Source: Janibacter sp. A1S7 (GTDB lineage Bacteria; Actinomycetota; Actinomycetes; Actinomycetales; Dermatophilaceae). Taken from it: a DNA stretch of 64,000 nt. The DNA lies in the NCBI RefSeq assembly GCF_037198315.1, contig NZ_CP144913.1, positions 3,296,917-3,360,916 on the forward strand. The letters are read 5' to 3'. The position numbers and the translations under genes are program-made. The notes below the pieces were generated by a model. The model did not search any database. It saw nothing but the letters and a program-made list of their open reading frames with translations, and was not told where the DNA came from. The stretch's first letter is position 1; each line of letters opens with the position of its first letter. Positions 25,296-35,222 of the stretch are shown piece by piece.

Positions 25296-26015
25296 TCACG
25301 CCGGGTCCGCGGGCCCGTCGTCCGTCACCGGGGGCGGACCACTCGTCGACGCCTCGGACCCCGTGCCGGCAGCATCCTCTCCCGGTCGCGACGCGAGCCC
25401 GTCCTCGGCCGGGTGCACGACGACGAAGCGACGCGGTTCGGTGCCGGAGGAGTCGGAGACGAGCCCACTGGCCAGCACCTCGTCGTGGACGACCTTGCGC
25501 TCGAAGGCCGTCATCGGATCCAGGTCGACGGACTCGCCGGACTCCTTCACCGAGGCGATGGCAGCGCGAGCCACCTCCACCAGCTCGGCTCGTCGCGCAG
25601 CGCGGTGACCGGCGACATCGAGCATCAGGCGGCTGCGGTCACCGGTGGCCGACTGGACCGCCAGACGGGTCAGCTCCTGGAGAGCCTCCAGGACCTTCCC
25701 GTTCTGCCCCACCAGGCGACGTGGCACCCTGCCCTCATCGGAGTCCACGACCGCCACCGCAGCGCGGTCACCATCGATGTCCAGGTCGATGTCGCCGTCG
25801 AGGTCAGCGATGTCGAGCAGGGTCTCGAGGAAGTCCGCGGCAACCTCCCCTTCGCGCTCAAGACTGCGACGACGGCCACCGCCGTGGGTCGAGCCCGACC
25901 CGGCCGCGCTCTCCTGATCGATCTGGCCGGTCGTCGCCACATCGGACGTCACGGTCGCCTCCTGGTCCGGCTCGTCGCGGCTCGACGAGCCGACGGACAT
26001 GCTGTTCTCGCTCAT
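25296..26015 (-). CDS. jag: Jag/KhpB-like KH-R3H RNA-binding protein
   Basis: A 239-residue protein with an acidic N-terminal extension (about 50 residues), a KH domain containing RRLVGQNGKVLEALQELTRLA (GQNGK being the RNA-contact loop) and an R3H domain around RAAIASVKESGESVDLDPMTAFERKVVH. The C-terminal tail is low complexity. The ATG at 26015 follows CAGGAGAGACC. It lies between yidC and rsmG as in most bacteria. The family binds RNA and influences cell division and envelope growth. Confidence 0.92.
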   Translation of the reverse strand: MSENSMSVGSSSRDEPDQEATVTSDVATTGQIDQESAAGSGSTHGGGRRRSLEREGEVAADFLETLLDIADLDGDIDLDIDGDRAAVAVVDSDEGRVPRRLVGQNGKVLEALQELTRLAVQSATGDRSRLMLDVAGHRAARRAELVEVARAAIASVKESGESVDLDPMTAFERKVVHDEVLASGLVSDSSGTEPRRFVVVHPAEDGLASRPGEDAAGTGSEASTSGPPPVTDDGPADPA

Positions 26016-26079
26016 GGTCTCTCCTGCTGCGTGGTGCGGGCGGTGGCGTCCGGCGTGTTGCCGCCGGTCACGACCGAGG

Positions 26080-27087
26080 TCAGGTGCTGTTGCCGGGCTT
26101 CTTCGGCGTCTGTCCGCCGGACTTCTTGGCGCGCTTCTTCGACTTGGGCTGCTGTCGCTGCCCGGACAGCACGCCCTTGGTGCGCAGCTCCTCCTCCATC
26201 TCGAGGTCGTGCGCCCGCTCACGGGTCTCCTCGTAGGTGTCGATCGGCTTGCCCTTCTTCCGGCGACGATCCTGCATCGCCTTCTCGGCGGCGGAACCGG
26301 GCGCAGGCATGCGGCGGATGACGTAGAACTGCTGCAGCATCGTCCACAGGTTGGTGGTGAACCAGTAGATGAGCACACCGACGGGGAAGAAGACACCCGA
26401 GACGGCGAAGATGATCGGGAAGAGGTACAGCATCATCTTCTGCTGCTGGGCGAACTGCCCCTCCAGCGCCGACGCAGGCATGTTCTTGCGCATCAGTTGG
26501 TACTGCGTGGTGAAGGTCGTCGCCGACATCAGGATGATGAGCACGACGGTGACGATGCGCACGGAGAGGTTCTCCGCGGAGCTGAACTGTGCGGACAGCT
26601 GGGCGCCGAAAATCGCGGACGACTCGGCCTGGGCCGCGACGTGCTGGGTGATCGGTCCGATCGCGTCCGCCGTGCCGGCACCGATCTCGTCGAGCGAGTT
26701 CAGCACGCGGAAGAGCCCGAAGAAGAAGGGGGACTGGGCCAGGATGGGTAGGCAGGACGAGAACGGGTTGGTCCCGGTGTCCTTGTACATCGCCATCGTC
26801 TCTTCCGTCATCTTCTGACGGGACTCCGGGTCCTTCTTGTCCTTGTACTTCGCCTGGATCTTCTGCATCTCGGGCTGGATGAGCTGCATCTTGCGCGAGG
26901 CGTGGATCTGCTTGACGAAGAGCGGGATCAGCGCCGCACGCATGATCAGCACGAGGCCGACGATGGACAGCGTCCACGTCCAGCCACTCGTCTCCGGCAG
27001 ACCGATCATCGTCAGGGCCTCGTGCCAGAGATACATGATCCAGGCGACGAGCCACTCGAAGGGGTAGAGGAGGTCGCTGAAGCTCAC
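26080..27087 (-). CDS. yidC: membrane protein insertase YidC
   Basis: A 335-residue insertase of the short Gram-positive type: N-terminal helix, the conserved basic cytoplasmic hairpin (KQIHASRKMQLIQPEMQKIQ), then four more helices, and a Lys-rich C-terminal tail (RKKGKPID and PKSKKRAKKS) of the kind that contacts ribosomes. It inserts small membrane proteins alone or with Sec. The GTG start overlaps the yidD stop by 4 bases, giving a tight rpmH-rnpA-yidD-yidC order. Confidence 0.95.
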   Translation of the reverse strand: MSFSDLLYPFEWLVAWIMYLWHEALTMIGLPETSGWTWTLSIVGLVLIMRAALIPLFVKQIHASRKMQLIQPEMQKIQAKYKDKKDPESRQKMTEETMAMYKDTGTNPFSSCLPILAQSPFFFGLFRVLNSLDEIGAGTADAIGPITQHVAAQAESSAIFGAQLSAQFSSAENLSVRIVTVVLIILMSATTFTTQYQLMRKNMPASALEGQFAQQQKMMLYLFPIIFAVSGVFFPVGVLIYWFTTNLWTMLQQFYVIRRMPAPGSAAEKAMQDRRRKKGKPIDTYEETRERAHDLEMEEELRTKGVLSGQRQQPKSKKRAKKSGGQTPKKPGNST

Positions 27088-27416
27088 TCGGTGAACATCC
27101 TTTGGTCGGTGACGTCGGGCGCGACGCCGTCGTCGTGGTCCGCCACACCGGCCAACTGCGGCTTCGCCAGCTCCGGCGAACCCCGGTCGGCCCAGGTGGC
27201 GGGCACGTGGTCGATTCCCCCGGCGGACCAGGGGTTGCACCGCACCAGGCGGTGCACGGACAGATAGCCGCCATGCAGCGGGCCGAACCGCTGCAGGGAC
27301 GTGACTGCATACCCGGAGCAGCTCGGGTAGTACCGGCAGCTCGGGGGCAGCAGCGGGGAGATCGTCAGCTGGTAGATCTTCACGAGCCAGATCAGGGGGA
27401 GTGCCAAGAGCGTCAT
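27084..27416 (-). CDS. yidD: membrane protein insertion efficiency factor YidD
   Basis: A 110-residue protein with an amphipathic N-terminal helix and the family core SPLLPPSCRYYPSCSGYA, then HRLVRCNPW. It helps YidC-dependent insertion. The C-terminal 35 residues beyond the core are acidic and not conserved in my knowledge of the family. Overlaps both neighbours by 4 bases. Confidence 0.94.
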   Translation of the reverse strand: MTLLALPLIWLVKIYQLTISPLLPPSCRYYPSCSGYAVTSLQRFGPLHGGYLSVHRLVRCNPWSAGGIDHVPATWADRGSPELAKPQLAGVADHDDGVAPDVTDQRMFTE

Positions 27417-27784
27417 TCGTCCTCACCAACGAGCAGCTCGCCCAAGCAGTGCCGAAGGGCGTGGCCCAACTCCTGCGACGTCGCGTGCGCAGCAGGTGGG
27501 TTGGCCCGGATCACCACGTCGGTCCCGACCTGCAGAGTCGGGAGCAGCAGCGCCATCTGGGCGCGCAACCGTCGCTTGACGCGCGTGCGGGTCACGGCAT
27601 TGCCCACCGCTTTGGACACGACGAGACCGACGCGCGAGACCTCATCTCGTGCGTCGGTCCGAGGGGCGTCCGCCGGGCGGGCATGGACCACGAGGAGACG
27701 GGAGCCGCGGCGGGCGGTGCCCCGGCCTCGGATCGTTGCCGCGAAGTCCGCGCGATGCGTCAGGCGGTGCCGCGGAGGCAGCAC
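27413..27784 (-). CDS. rnpA: ribonuclease P protein component
   Basis: A 123-residue basic protein; the RNA-binding signature is KAVGNAVTRTRVKRRLRA. It helps the RNase P RNA cleave the 5' leaders of tRNAs. I chose the GTG at 27784, which gives the usual LPPRHRLTHRADF start; the longer frame upstream enters the rpmH gene. It follows rpmH by 10 bases and overlaps yidD. Confidence 0.95.
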   Translation of the reverse strand: MLPPRHRLTHRADFAATIRGRGTARRGSRLLVVHARPADAPRTDARDEVSRVGLVVSKAVGNAVTRTRVKRRLRAQMALLLPTLQVGTDVVIRANPPAAHATSQELGHALRHCLGELLVGEDE

Positions 27785-27794
27785 CGTCAGCTCG

Positions 27795-27932
27795 TCAGGC
27801 CGAGAGCTTGCTGCGACCCTTGGAGCGACGGTTCGCCAGGATCGAGCGGCCGGCACGAGTGCGCATCCGGGCGCGGAAGCCGTGGGTCTTCGCACGGCGA
27901 CGGGTGTTCGGCTGGAAGGTGCGCTTGCTCAT
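27795..27932 (-). CDS. rpmH: 50S ribosomal protein L34
   Basis: A 45-residue very basic protein, [13 protein letters not shown]... ending KGRSKLSA, the typical L34 sequence from end to end. It is the first gene of the rpmH-rnpA-yidD-yidC-jag-rsmG series, divergent from dnaA as in most bacteria. Confidence 0.97.
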   Translation of the reverse strand: MSKRTFQPNTRRRAKTHGFRARMRTRAGRSILANRRSKGRSKLSA

Positions 27933-28385
27933 TGCAGTCTCCGATGATCGGTGGATCCCCGTGGGGGTCCGGTGCTCAGGTCGATGGCATCGGTCGCCAT
28001 CGGAAACCCACGTCGTGCTTCCCTGATCGAGTCGGGACGAGCATGGGCATGCGAAAGCGGCCGACAGGCCTCGGACAAAGGTACGGCAGCCGTGTCCCAG
28101 GGGTCAAACCACGACGAGGGGACCCACTCCCTTCGCCCGAACCCGCCGACATTGCCAGCGGGGCGACCGATCCCGGCGTCGACACGCCGGGGAGGGCCAA
28201 ATTGCCGCTGCCGACAGTTGCCGTTTGCTGATCCGAGTTGTTAGCGTCACTCCTCATCACCGTGGCAGACATGGCATACCCACAGATGTGGACAATGATG
28301 TGGAAACCGACCCCACATGGGGTTGAATGACAGGTGACGAGGAACCCGACCGGCCACGAGCCGCAGGAAAATGAGGTGTGCGTAC
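27933..28385. other. divergent rpmH/dnaA promoter region
   Basis: About 450 bases without a credible gene. It should hold the rpmH promoter on the left and the dnaA promoter on the right. A short AT-richer stretch (28210-28260) and a DnaA box at 28287 stand out. The open frames crossing it have no family resemblance. Confidence 0.7.
28287..28295 (-). promoter_or_regulatory. DnaA box upstream of dnaA
   Basis: TGTGGACAA is the exact reverse complement of the actinobacterial DnaA box TTGTCCACA. About 90 bases before dnaA, it could serve autoregulation. Confidence 0.65.
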
Positions 28386-29879
28386 GTGGCCGAAGCCGAG
28401 GTCGACTTCGGTCAGGTGTGGCGCACCACCCTGGACACCCTTGACGCCGACGGCGTCCCGGTGACACGACGGGCCTTCCTGAGCATGGCCCGACTCGTCG
28501 GTCTCCTCGACGACACCGCACTGATCGCGGTCCCTGACGACTTCTCCAAGAACTTCGTCGAGCAGCGCCTGCGGATGCACGTCACCCAAGCACTGTCCGA
28601 GCAGCTCGGCCGCGAGGTCCGCCTCGCCGTCACGGTCGACCCCGACCTCGCCGAGGAGGACTCCCTCCCGCCGACCCAGGGCATCGCCGACGAGGACGAC
28701 CCGTCAACGTCCCGGCCCACGCGCCCGCAGGGACTCTCCTCGACACTGCCCGTCGACGACGTGGACGATGGCCTCGTCGACGAGGACCCGGAGCCGCCCG
28801 CGCCCGTGCGCCCGCGTCGCGGTCGCCCCGAGCCGGAGCAGGTCGAGCTGACCCGGCTGAACCCGAAGTACACCTTCGACACCTTCGTCATCGGGGCGAG
28901 CAACCGCTTCGCCAATGCCGCGGCCGTCGCTGTGGCGGAGGCGCCGGCGAAGGCCTACAACCCGCTCTTCATCTACGGCGAGTCCGGGCTGGGCAAGACG
29001 CACCTGCTGCACGCGATCGGTCACTATGCCCGCAGCCTCTACCCGCACGTGAAGGTGCGCTACGTGAACTCCGAGGAGTTCACCAACGACTTCATCAACA
29101 GCATCCGTGACGACAAGGCCGCGAACTTCCAGCGCCGCTACCGCGATGTGGACGTCCTGCTCATCGACGACATCCAGTTCCTCCAGGGCAAGATGCAGAC
29201 GCAGGAGGAGTTCTTCCACACCTTCAACACGCTGCACAACGCGAACAAACAGGTCGTCATCACCTCGGACGTCGCGCCGAAGCTGCTCTCCGGCTTCGAG
29301 GAGCGCATGCGCAGCCGGTTCGAGTGGGGCCTGCTGACGGACGTGCAACCACCCGACCTCGAGACGCGGATCGCCATCCTGCGCAAGAAGGCCATCCAGG
29401 AAAAGCTCTCGGTCCCGGCCGACGTGCTCGAGTTCATCGCCAGCCGGATCAGCACGAACATCCGCGAACTCGAGGGCGCCCTCATCCGCGTCACCGCCTT
29501 CGCCAGCCTCAACCGGCAGCCGGTCGACATCGGCCTGGCCCAGATCGTGCTCAAGGACCTCATCCCCAACGAGCAGTCGAGCGAGATCTCCAGCGCGACG
29601 ATCATGGCCCAGACGGCCGACTACTTCGGGCTGAACATCGAGGATCTGCAGAGCCCTTCGCGCACCCGCCTGCTCGTCACCGCCCGCCAGATCGCGATGT
29701 ACCTGTGCCGCGAGCTCACCGACATGTCACTCCCACGGATCGGCGATCAGTTCGGTGGACGGGACCACACGACCGTCATGCACGCCGAACGCAAGATCCG
29801 TGAGCTCATGGGTGAGCGCCGCGCCATCTACAACCAGGTGACCGAGTTGACGAACCGGATCAAGCAGCAGGCCGGCTGA
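28386..29879 (+). CDS. dnaA: chromosomal replication initiator DnaA
   Basis: An AAA+ initiator of about 497 residues that binds DnaA boxes and melts oriC. Domain I starts at [11 protein letters not shown], an acidic Pro-rich domain II linker follows, Walker A is [11 protein letters not shown], Walker [10 protein letters not shown], and the C-terminal DNA-binding signature is [17 protein letters not shown] prefer the GTG at 28386, with GAGG 9 bases upstream, over the ATG at 28371, whose purine stretch is too close. The only difference is five residues. Confidence 0.97.
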   Translation: MAEAEVDFGQVWRTTLDTLDADGVPVTRRAFLSMARLVGLLDDTALIAVPDDFSKNFVEQRLRMHVTQALSEQLGREVRLAVTVDPDLAEEDSLPPTQGIADEDDPSTSRPTRPQGLSSTLPVDDVDDGLVDEDPEPPAPVRPRRGRPEPEQVELTRLNPKYTFDTFVIGASNRFANAAAVAVAEAPAKAYNPLFIYGESGLGKTHLLHAIGHYARSLYPHVKVRYVNSEEFTNDFINSIRDDKAANFQRRYRDVDVLLIDDIQFLQGKMQTQEEFFHTFNTLHNANKQVVITSDVAPKLLSGFEERMRSRFEWGLLTDVQPPDLETRIAILRKKAIQEKLSVPADVLEFIASRISTNIRELEGALIRVTAFASLNRQPVDIGLAQIVLKDLIPNEQSSEISSATIMAQTADYFGLNIEDLQSPSRTRLLVTARQIAMYLCRELTDMSLPRIGDQFGGRDHTTVMHAERKIRELMGERRAIYNQVTELTNRIKQQAG

Positions 29880-30618
29880 CCCGAGCATCGCACCGTATAT
29901 ACGACTCTGTATTTCAGATAATACAACCGGATAGATCGGCAGCAGGGATATCCACAGGGTTCTCCCCACCTGTGTGCGCCTGCCGCTGTTCGATTCATCT
30001 CCCGGTCCCCCGATGTCCCTGAGCGCCCCGACGTCGGAGTTGTCCACAGATCCACAGGCTGTGGACAAGCTTGTGGGTACCACCCGGTCGCATGGACTCG
30101 GACAACACGCCCGACCTCGTCCACAGGACGCGCCGCGACACGCCGCCACCGCCGCGCGCACGGCGTCCGGTCACCCGCAGTGCTCACCAACCCGCCTCGG
30201 ATCGCCTCTCAGCACGGGATTTCCTGCGGACGAGCGTGTGCACAGGATGTGCAGAAGCTGTGCACGACGCGTTGGGCCTGGTGACGGGTGACGTCCGCCC
30301 ACAGGGAGAGTCTCGTCGTCCACGTTCTCTCCACAGGAGGTCCACAGCCGACAACCGCGCCACGAGCGCCCCGGAGGCAGTTGTCCACGGTGTCCACACC
30401 GCCGAAGACAACGATGAGTCCTCCATCCATCCATTCCCTCCCCCACGCATTGCGGGATGCCCGGGTGTGGACGGACGTTCGTCGATGAATGACAACGAAC
30501 CCCTCAGTTCCACAGACCGGCTCCCACCGCGTAATGTCAGGGAGCCCACGTCTTTTGGTGTGGGTTCCGTGTCATCCCGTGACCTCGCGCTCACAGCGCG
30601 TCGAAGGGTAGGTCTGTC
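29880..30618. other. oriC: origin of replication (oriC)
   Basis: The 739-base gap between dnaA and dnaN. On the dnaA side lies an AT-rich stretch (about 29893-29934), a candidate unwinding element. Two perfect DnaA boxes face each other: TTGTCCACA at 30040-30048 and its inverse at 30060-30068. Near matches include 29948-29956, 30117-30125, 30381-30389 and 30390-30398, with several TCCACAGG variants between 30300 and 30350. Gene order and box density make this the chromosomal origin. Confidence 0.93.
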
Positions 30619-31758
30619 GTGAAGTTCCGCGTCGAGCGCGATGTGCTGGCCGAGGCGGTCACCTGGGTGGCCCGAAGCCTGCCGAACCGGCCACCGGTGC
30701 CCGTCCTGGCGGGTGTCCTCCTCGAGGCCACCGATGACGGTGCACTGACCCTGTCCACGTTCGACTACGAGGTCTCGGCACGGATCACCGTTGCTGCGGA
30801 GGTCAGCGAACCGGGAACCGCGCTCGTGCTCGGGCGACTGCTGGCCGACATCTCGCGCAACCTGCCCGGCAAGCCGGTGGACGTCACGACCGAGGCAGCG
30901 AAGGTCCAGGTCACCTGCGGCAGCTCACGCTTCGCCCTGCTGCAGATGCCCGCGGACGAGTACCCGACCCTGCCGACCTCGCCCGAGGGCAGCGGCACCG
31001 TCGACGGGACCCTCTTCACCCAGGCGGTGCAGCAGGTGCAGATCGCCGCCGACCGCGGTGACACCCTGCCGATCCTCACCGGTGTCCGGGTGGAGATCCA
31101 GGGGGAGAAGATGACCCTGCTGGCCACGGACCGCTACCGGCTCGCGATGCGTGAGCTCGTCTGGCAGCCCCGCGCCTCGGACGCGGACCACATCGCGCTG
31201 ATCCCGGCACGCACCCTCGCCGAGACCGCCAAGGCCCTCGGTGCCGCAGGATCGATCGAGGTCTCCCTCGGCGCCGCCACCGCCGGCGGCTCTGCCGGTC
31301 TGGTCGGATTCGAGGCCGGCCAGCGACACACGACCAGCCGCCTGCTCGACGGCGAGTACCCCAAGGTCTCGAAGATCTTCCCCACGACGAGCGAGACCGA
31401 GGCCGTCATCGGCACCGAGTTGCTCACCGAGGCCGTCAAGCGCGTCGCCCTGGTCACCGAGCGCAACACCCCGGTGCGACTGCGCTTCGCCGACGGCCAG
31501 GTCACCATCGAGGCCGGCACCGGCGATGACGCCCAGGCCTCCGAGGCCATCGAGGCCACCGTCGAGGGACCGGAGATCGAGGTCGCCTTCAACCCGGGCT
31601 ACCTCCTCGACGGGCTCGGCGTGCTCGGCACGACGTTCACCCGCCTGTCCTTCACCGCTCCGCTGAAGCCGGCGATGATGACCGGCCAGGAGTCCCTCGA
31701 GGCCGAGATCGACACCACCTACCGCTACGTCCTCCAGCCGGTCCGCCTGGCCGGCTGA
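30619..31758 (+). CDS. dnaN: DNA polymerase III beta subunit (sliding clamp)
   Basis: A 379-residue clamp made of three repeated domains, which forms the ring that tethers DNA polymerase. Recognisable stretches are MKFRVERDVLAEAVTWV at the start, TDRYRLAM near residue 175 and the C-terminal YVLQPVRL. The GTG start is preceded by AAGGGTAGG. It is the target of the beta-binding motifs of many repair proteins. Standard position after oriC. Confidence 0.97.
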   Translation: MKFRVERDVLAEAVTWVARSLPNRPPVPVLAGVLLEATDDGALTLSTFDYEVSARITVAAEVSEPGTALVLGRLLADISRNLPGKPVDVTTEAAKVQVTCGSSRFALLQMPADEYPTLPTSPEGSGTVDGTLFTQAVQQVQIAADRGDTLPILTGVRVEIQGEKMTLLATDRYRLAMRELVWQPRASDADHIALIPARTLAETAKALGAAGSIEVSLGAATAGGSAGLVGFEAGQRHTTSRLLDGEYPKVSKIFPTTSETEAVIGTELLTEAVKRVALVTERNTPVRLRFADGQVTIEAGTGDDAQASEAIEATVEGPEIEVAFNPGYLLDGLGVLGTTFTRLSFTAPLKPAMMTGQESLEAEIDTTYRYVLQPVRLAG

Positions 31759-31803
31759 CCCCCCTTCGTCCCCTCGCCCGACGTCGACAAAGGAAGGTCC
31801 GAC

Positions 31804-32889
31804 ATGCAGCTCGGTCTCATCGGTCTCGGCAAGATGGGTGGCAACATGCGTCAGCGTGTGCGCCGCGCCGGTCACGAGGTCATCGGTTACGACACCGATC
31901 CCGACGTCAGCGACGTCGAGAGCGTCCAGGCGATGGTCGATGCCCTCCAGACGCCACGCGTCGTGTGGGTCATGGTGCCGGCGGGCGAGGTCACCCAGAG
32001 CGTGGTCTCCGACCTCGCCGCCCGTCTCTCCCCCGGCGACCTGGTCATCGACGGCGGCAACTCGCGCTTCACCGACGACGTGCCCCACGCGCAGGAGCTC
32101 GGTCAGCACGGCATCGGCTTCGTCGACTGCGGTGTCTCCGGCGGTATCTGGGGTCTGGAGAACGGCTACGGACTGATGTGCGGCGGGGCGAAGGAGGACG
32201 TCGAGAAGGCGATGCCCATCTTCGATGCGCTCCGGCCCGAGGGGCCCCGGGACGAGGGGTTCGTCCACGCGGGCGACGTCGGTGCCGGCCACTACGTGAA
32301 GATGGTCCACAACGGCATCGAGTACGGACTGATGCACGCCTACGCCGAGGGCTACGAGCTGCTGGAGAAGAAGGACATCGTCACCGACGTCCCCGGCTCC
32401 TTCAAGGCGTGGAGTCGTGGCACCGTGGTGCGCTCCTGGCTGCTCGACCTCATGGTCAAGGCGCTCGAGGAGAACCCCGAGATGACCGATGTCAGCGACT
32501 TCACCGCCGACTCCGGGGAGGGACGCTGGACCGTCGAGGAGGCCATCGACAACGCCGTGCCGATGCCGGTCATCTCGGCTGCGCTCTTCGCCCGCTTCGG
32601 ATCGCGTCAGCAGGTCAGCCCGGCCATGCAGGCCGTGGCCGCGCTGCGCGGACAGTTCGGTGGGCACCAGGTGATGACCGTCGCCGAGGGCGAGGAGCTG
32701 CGTGCCGAGGCCGCGAAGGGGGTGGCCTCCCCCGGCGCCAGCCAGGTCCAGGAGGAGAAGAAGGTCAGCCCCGCGGCCGCACCCACCGACTCGTCGAAGG
32801 GTGACGCTGCCGCCGCCGGTCCCACCTCCGGGACGGACAGCACCGGGGGCTCGCCGGGCCCGACCAGCGGTTCCGCGTCGACCGAGTGA
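31804..32889 (+). CDS. gnd: 6-phosphogluconate dehydrogenase, short NAD-type
   Basis: The first 300 residues form a decarboxylating 6-phosphogluconate dehydrogenase of the short class: [12 protein letters not shown] (dinucleotide binding), [10 protein letters not shown], the [13 protein letters not shown] substrate motif and [10 protein letters not shown] with the catalytic Lys. It makes ribulose 5-phosphate. The last 55 residues or so are a Ser/Pro/Ala low-complexity tail not needed for catalysis. Location between dnaN and recF is usual in actinobacteria. Confidence 0.95.
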   Translation: MQLGLIGLGKMGGNMRQRVRRAGHEVIGYDTDPDVSDVESVQAMVDALQTPRVVWVMVPAGEVTQSVVSDLAARLSPGDLVIDGGNSRFTDDVPHAQELGQHGIGFVDCGVSGGIWGLENGYGLMCGGAKEDVEKAMPIFDALRPEGPRDEGFVHAGDVGAGHYVKMVHNGIEYGLMHAYAEGYELLEKKDIVTDVPGSFKAWSRGTVVRSWLLDLMVKALEENPEMTDVSDFTADSGEGRWTVEEAIDNAVPMPVISAALFARFGSRQQVSPAMQAVAALRGQFGGHQVMTVAEGEELRAEAAKGVASPGASQVQEEKKVSPAAAPTDSSKGDAAAAGPTSGTDSTGGSPGPTSGSASTE

Positions 32890-32890
32890 C

Positions 32891-34099
32891 GTGTACGTCC
32901 GCCACCTGAGCATCGGCGACTTCCGCAGCTACCCGGCCGCCGAGCTGGCTCTGGAGCCGGGGGTGACGACCCTCGTCGGTCTCAACGGGCAGGGCAAGAC
33001 CAACCTCGTCGAGGCGATCGGCTACGTGGCCTCCCTCTCCAGCCACCGGGTGGCGACCGATCAGCCGCTCGTGCGCTTCGGCACGGATCGCGCGATCGTG
33101 CGTGCCGCCGTGGTGCGTGATGAGCGGGAGAGTCTCGTCGAGCTGGAGATCACGCCCGGCAAGGCCAATCGCGCCCAGCTCAACCGCTCCCCCCTCCCCC
33201 GCACCCGGGACGTGCTCGGCACCCTGCGGACCGTGCTCTTCGCCCCCGAGGACCTCGCCCTGGTCAAGGGTGACCCCGGGGAGCGACGTCGCTTCCTCGA
33301 CGACCTGCTCGTCCAGCGCCAGCCCCGCTGGTCCGGCGTGCGCTCCGACTACGACAAGATCGTGCGCCAGCGGGGTGCGCTGCTGAAGTCGGCCGCCTCC
33401 CTCCTGGGCTCGAAGCGCGGACGTCGCCGTCGCAGCTCGACCGCTGCCGAGGGGACCGACCCGACGGCAGCGGCCGAGGACGCCTTGCGCACCCTCGAGA
33501 TCTGGGACGAGAACCTGGCCACCGTCGGGTCGCAGCTGCTCTACGCTCGGCTGCGTCTGCTGCGCGATCTGGTGCCGCACCTCCAGGAGGCCTATCGCGA
33601 GGTCAGCGCGAACCAGTCGGGGGCCACCGCGGTCTACCGCTCCTCCCTGCACGAGGAAGCCGCCGAAACGATCGCCGCCGGCGAGGTCCCGGAGGTGCCC
33701 GAGCTGCGCACGATGATCCTCGAGTCGCTCGCCCGGGTCCGGGACCAGGAGGTCGACCGGGGGGTCAACCTCGTCGGACCCCACCGGGACGACCTCGTGC
33801 TGGGGCTCGGGCCGATGCCGGCGAAGGGGTACGCCTCCCACGGCGAGTCGTGGTCCTTCGCCCTGGGGTTGCGTCTGGCGGCCTACCACCTGCTGCGCCA
33901 CGACCTCGGGGACGACCCGGTGCTGATCCTCGACGACGTCTTCGCCGAGCTGGACAGCGGCCGGCGTGAACGTCTGGCTGCGCTCATCAGCGACTGCGAG
34001 CAGGTGCTCATCACCGCCGCGGTCCCCGCGGACGTGCCCGAGTCCCTGGCCGGCCGGCGCTACACCGTCTCGCTCGGCGAGGTCGGCGAGGCATCGTGA
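32891..34099 (+). CDS. recF: DNA replication/repair protein RecF
   Basis: A 402-residue SMC-like ATPase that loads RecA at gaps. Walker A is [13 protein letters not shown] near residue 35; the ABC signature region and Walker B ([17 protein letters not shown]) are near residues 325-345. A basic insert (KRGRRRRSS) lies near residue 175. The GTG start is 2 bases after the gnd stop, and the end overlaps dciA by 4 bases. Confidence 0.96.
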   Translation: MYVRHLSIGDFRSYPAAELALEPGVTTLVGLNGQGKTNLVEAIGYVASLSSHRVATDQPLVRFGTDRAIVRAAVVRDERESLVELEITPGKANRAQLNRSPLPRTRDVLGTLRTVLFAPEDLALVKGDPGERRRFLDDLLVQRQPRWSGVRSDYDKIVRQRGALLKSAASLLGSKRGRRRRSSTAAEGTDPTAAAEDALRTLEIWDENLATVGSQLLYARLRLLRDLVPHLQEAYREVSANQSGATAVYRSSLHEEAAETIAAGEVPEVPELRTMILESLARVRDQEVDRGVNLVGPHRDDLVLGLGPMPAKGYASHGESWSFALGLRLAAYHLLRHDLGDDPVLILDDVFAELDSGRRERLAALISDCEQVLITAAVPADVPESLAGRRYTVSLGEVGEAS

Positions 34100-34698
34100 C
34101 CGAGGGTGACGACCCCCTGACCGGTCCTGCCGGGGACCCGGACCCGGGTGCTGCACCGGAGGCGATGACCGGGCCCGCACCGGTGGAGGACGACGAGGTC
34201 GAGCCGAGCATCGAGGATGCCGCCGCCTCCGCCCTCGCCCGGGCCCGCGCCATGGCGACGAAGAAGGGCCTGCGGCCTGGGATGAAGCCGCGCCCGAAGC
34301 GACGTCGGCAGCACCCCGGGTCAGCGAAGGGTGCCCGGGGGCGTGACCCGATGACCATCGGTGACCAGGTCGATCGCCTCGTCGACAACCGGGGCTGGCA
34401 GGTCGACGTCGCGGCGGGTTCCGTCATGGGCCGGTGGGACGAGATCGTCGGTCGAGAGGTGGCCGAGCACTGCCAGCCGGTCAGCTTCGAGGACGGGGTG
34501 TTGTCGGTGCGTGCCGACTCGACGGCCTGGGCCACCCAGATCCGACTGCTGTCCAGCTCGCTGCTGGGGCGCATCGCGGATGCAGCCGGCCCCGACGTCG
34601 TGCACGAGCTGCGGGTGCACGGACCGAGTGCGCCCTCGTGGTCGCGTGGGCTCCGGCGCACCAGCGATGGTCGTGGCCCTCGTGACACCTATGGCTGA
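34096..34698 (+). CDS. dciA: DciA-like DUF721 protein
   Basis: The 200-residue protein has a disordered N-terminal half with a very basic patch ([10 protein letters not shown]) and a C-terminal DUF721 domain (about residues 85-180, including [16 protein letters not shown] and [12 protein letters not shown]). DciA proteins load or help the replicative helicase DnaB. Normally gyrB follows directly in actinobacteria; here 15 kb of catabolic genes intervene. Confidence 0.93.
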   Translation: MTEGDDPLTGPAGDPDPGAAPEAMTGPAPVEDDEVEPSIEDAAASALARARAMATKKGLRPGMKPRPKRRRQHPGSAKGARGRDPMTIGDQVDRLVDNRGWQVDVAAGSVMGRWDEIVGREVAEHCQPVSFEDGVLSVRADSTAWATQIRLLSSSLLGRIADAAGPDVVHELRVHGPSAPSWSRGLRRTSDGRGPRDTYG

Positions 34699-34743
34699 GG
34701 AGGCCCGGACCCGGTCGACCGCCTCGGGCCGGTACCCGTGGCT

Positions 34744-34760
34744 GTTCCGCGGGTGGGAAC
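34744..34760. promoter_or_regulatory. GTTCC-N7-GGAAC palindrome before the catechol operon
   Basis: GTTCC and GGAAC with a 7-base spacer, about 92 bases before the ferredoxin gene. The same pattern occurs before the lower-pathway operon at 44575. A candidate operator, perhaps for one of the IclR proteins. Confidence 0.5.
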
Positions 34761-34797
34761 GACCCACGCCATTGCCGGTCTCGTGGTGGAGAGTCAG

Positions 34798-34832
34798 GTC
34801 ACACGGGGCAGTGGCGCACCGCTCCGTGTGAC
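34798..34832. promoter_or_regulatory. inverted repeat in leader of the ferredoxin gene
   Basis: Perfect 9-base arms GTCACACGG / CCGTGTGAC around 17 bases, ending just before the AAGGAG ribosome site. It could be an operator or a leader hairpin. Confidence 0.4.
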
Positions 34833-34851
34833 GACCACGAAGGAGTGTCCG

Positions 34852-35220
34852 GTGACGACCATCATCGTGCAGCCATCGGGGACCGAGATCCACATCGAGC
34901 CCGGTGACACCGTGCTGGCAGGCCTGCAGAAGGCCGGCTACGCCTACACGGTCGGCTGCCGTCGCGGTGGCTGCGGGATCTGCAAGATCGACGTCCTCGA
35001 GGGCACGTTCTCCTACTGCCGGCCGGTGGCCGACACGGTCATCAGCGAGCAGGAGCGCTCGGACGGCACCTGCCTGAGCTGCCGTGCCGTCCCCACCGAC
35101 GACGTGACGATTCAACTGCGAGACGCGTCCCTGCGCCTCGCCAACCCCCTGCTGGGACAGATCAATGCCAGAGCGCGTGAGCGCGCCAAGGCAGCCAGCA
35201 CCGCACCGGAGGAGCAGTAG
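34852..35220 (+). CDS. dmpQ: plant-type [2Fe-2S] ferredoxin (XylT/DmpQ-like)
   Basis: A 122-residue ferredoxin with the C-x4-C-x2-C cluster motif (GCRRGGCGICK, about residues 41-51) and the fourth ligand in CLSC. It is encoded 2 bases before catechol 2,3-dioxygenase, the arrangement of XylT/DmpQ, which re-reduces the iron of an inactivated dioxygenase. The GTG at 34852 has AAGGAG 6 bases upstream. The C-terminal 25 residues beyond the fold are extra. The role is inferred from its neighbour. Confidence 0.87.
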   Translation: MTTIIVQPSGTEIHIEPGDTVLAGLQKAGYAYTVGCRRGGCGICKIDVLEGTFSYCRPVADTVISEQERSDGTCLSCRAVPTDDVTIQLRDASLRLANPLLGQINARARERAKAASTAPEEQ

Positions 35221-35222
35221 AC

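Noticed and set aside
27933..28385. Open frames in the rpmH-dnaA gap as extra genes
   Set aside because: They cross the promoter region and the DnaA box, and none resembles a known protein.
30925..32913. 662-residue open frame antisense to dnaN and gnd
   Set aside because: Shadow of two conserved genes; no recognisable domain or ribosome site.
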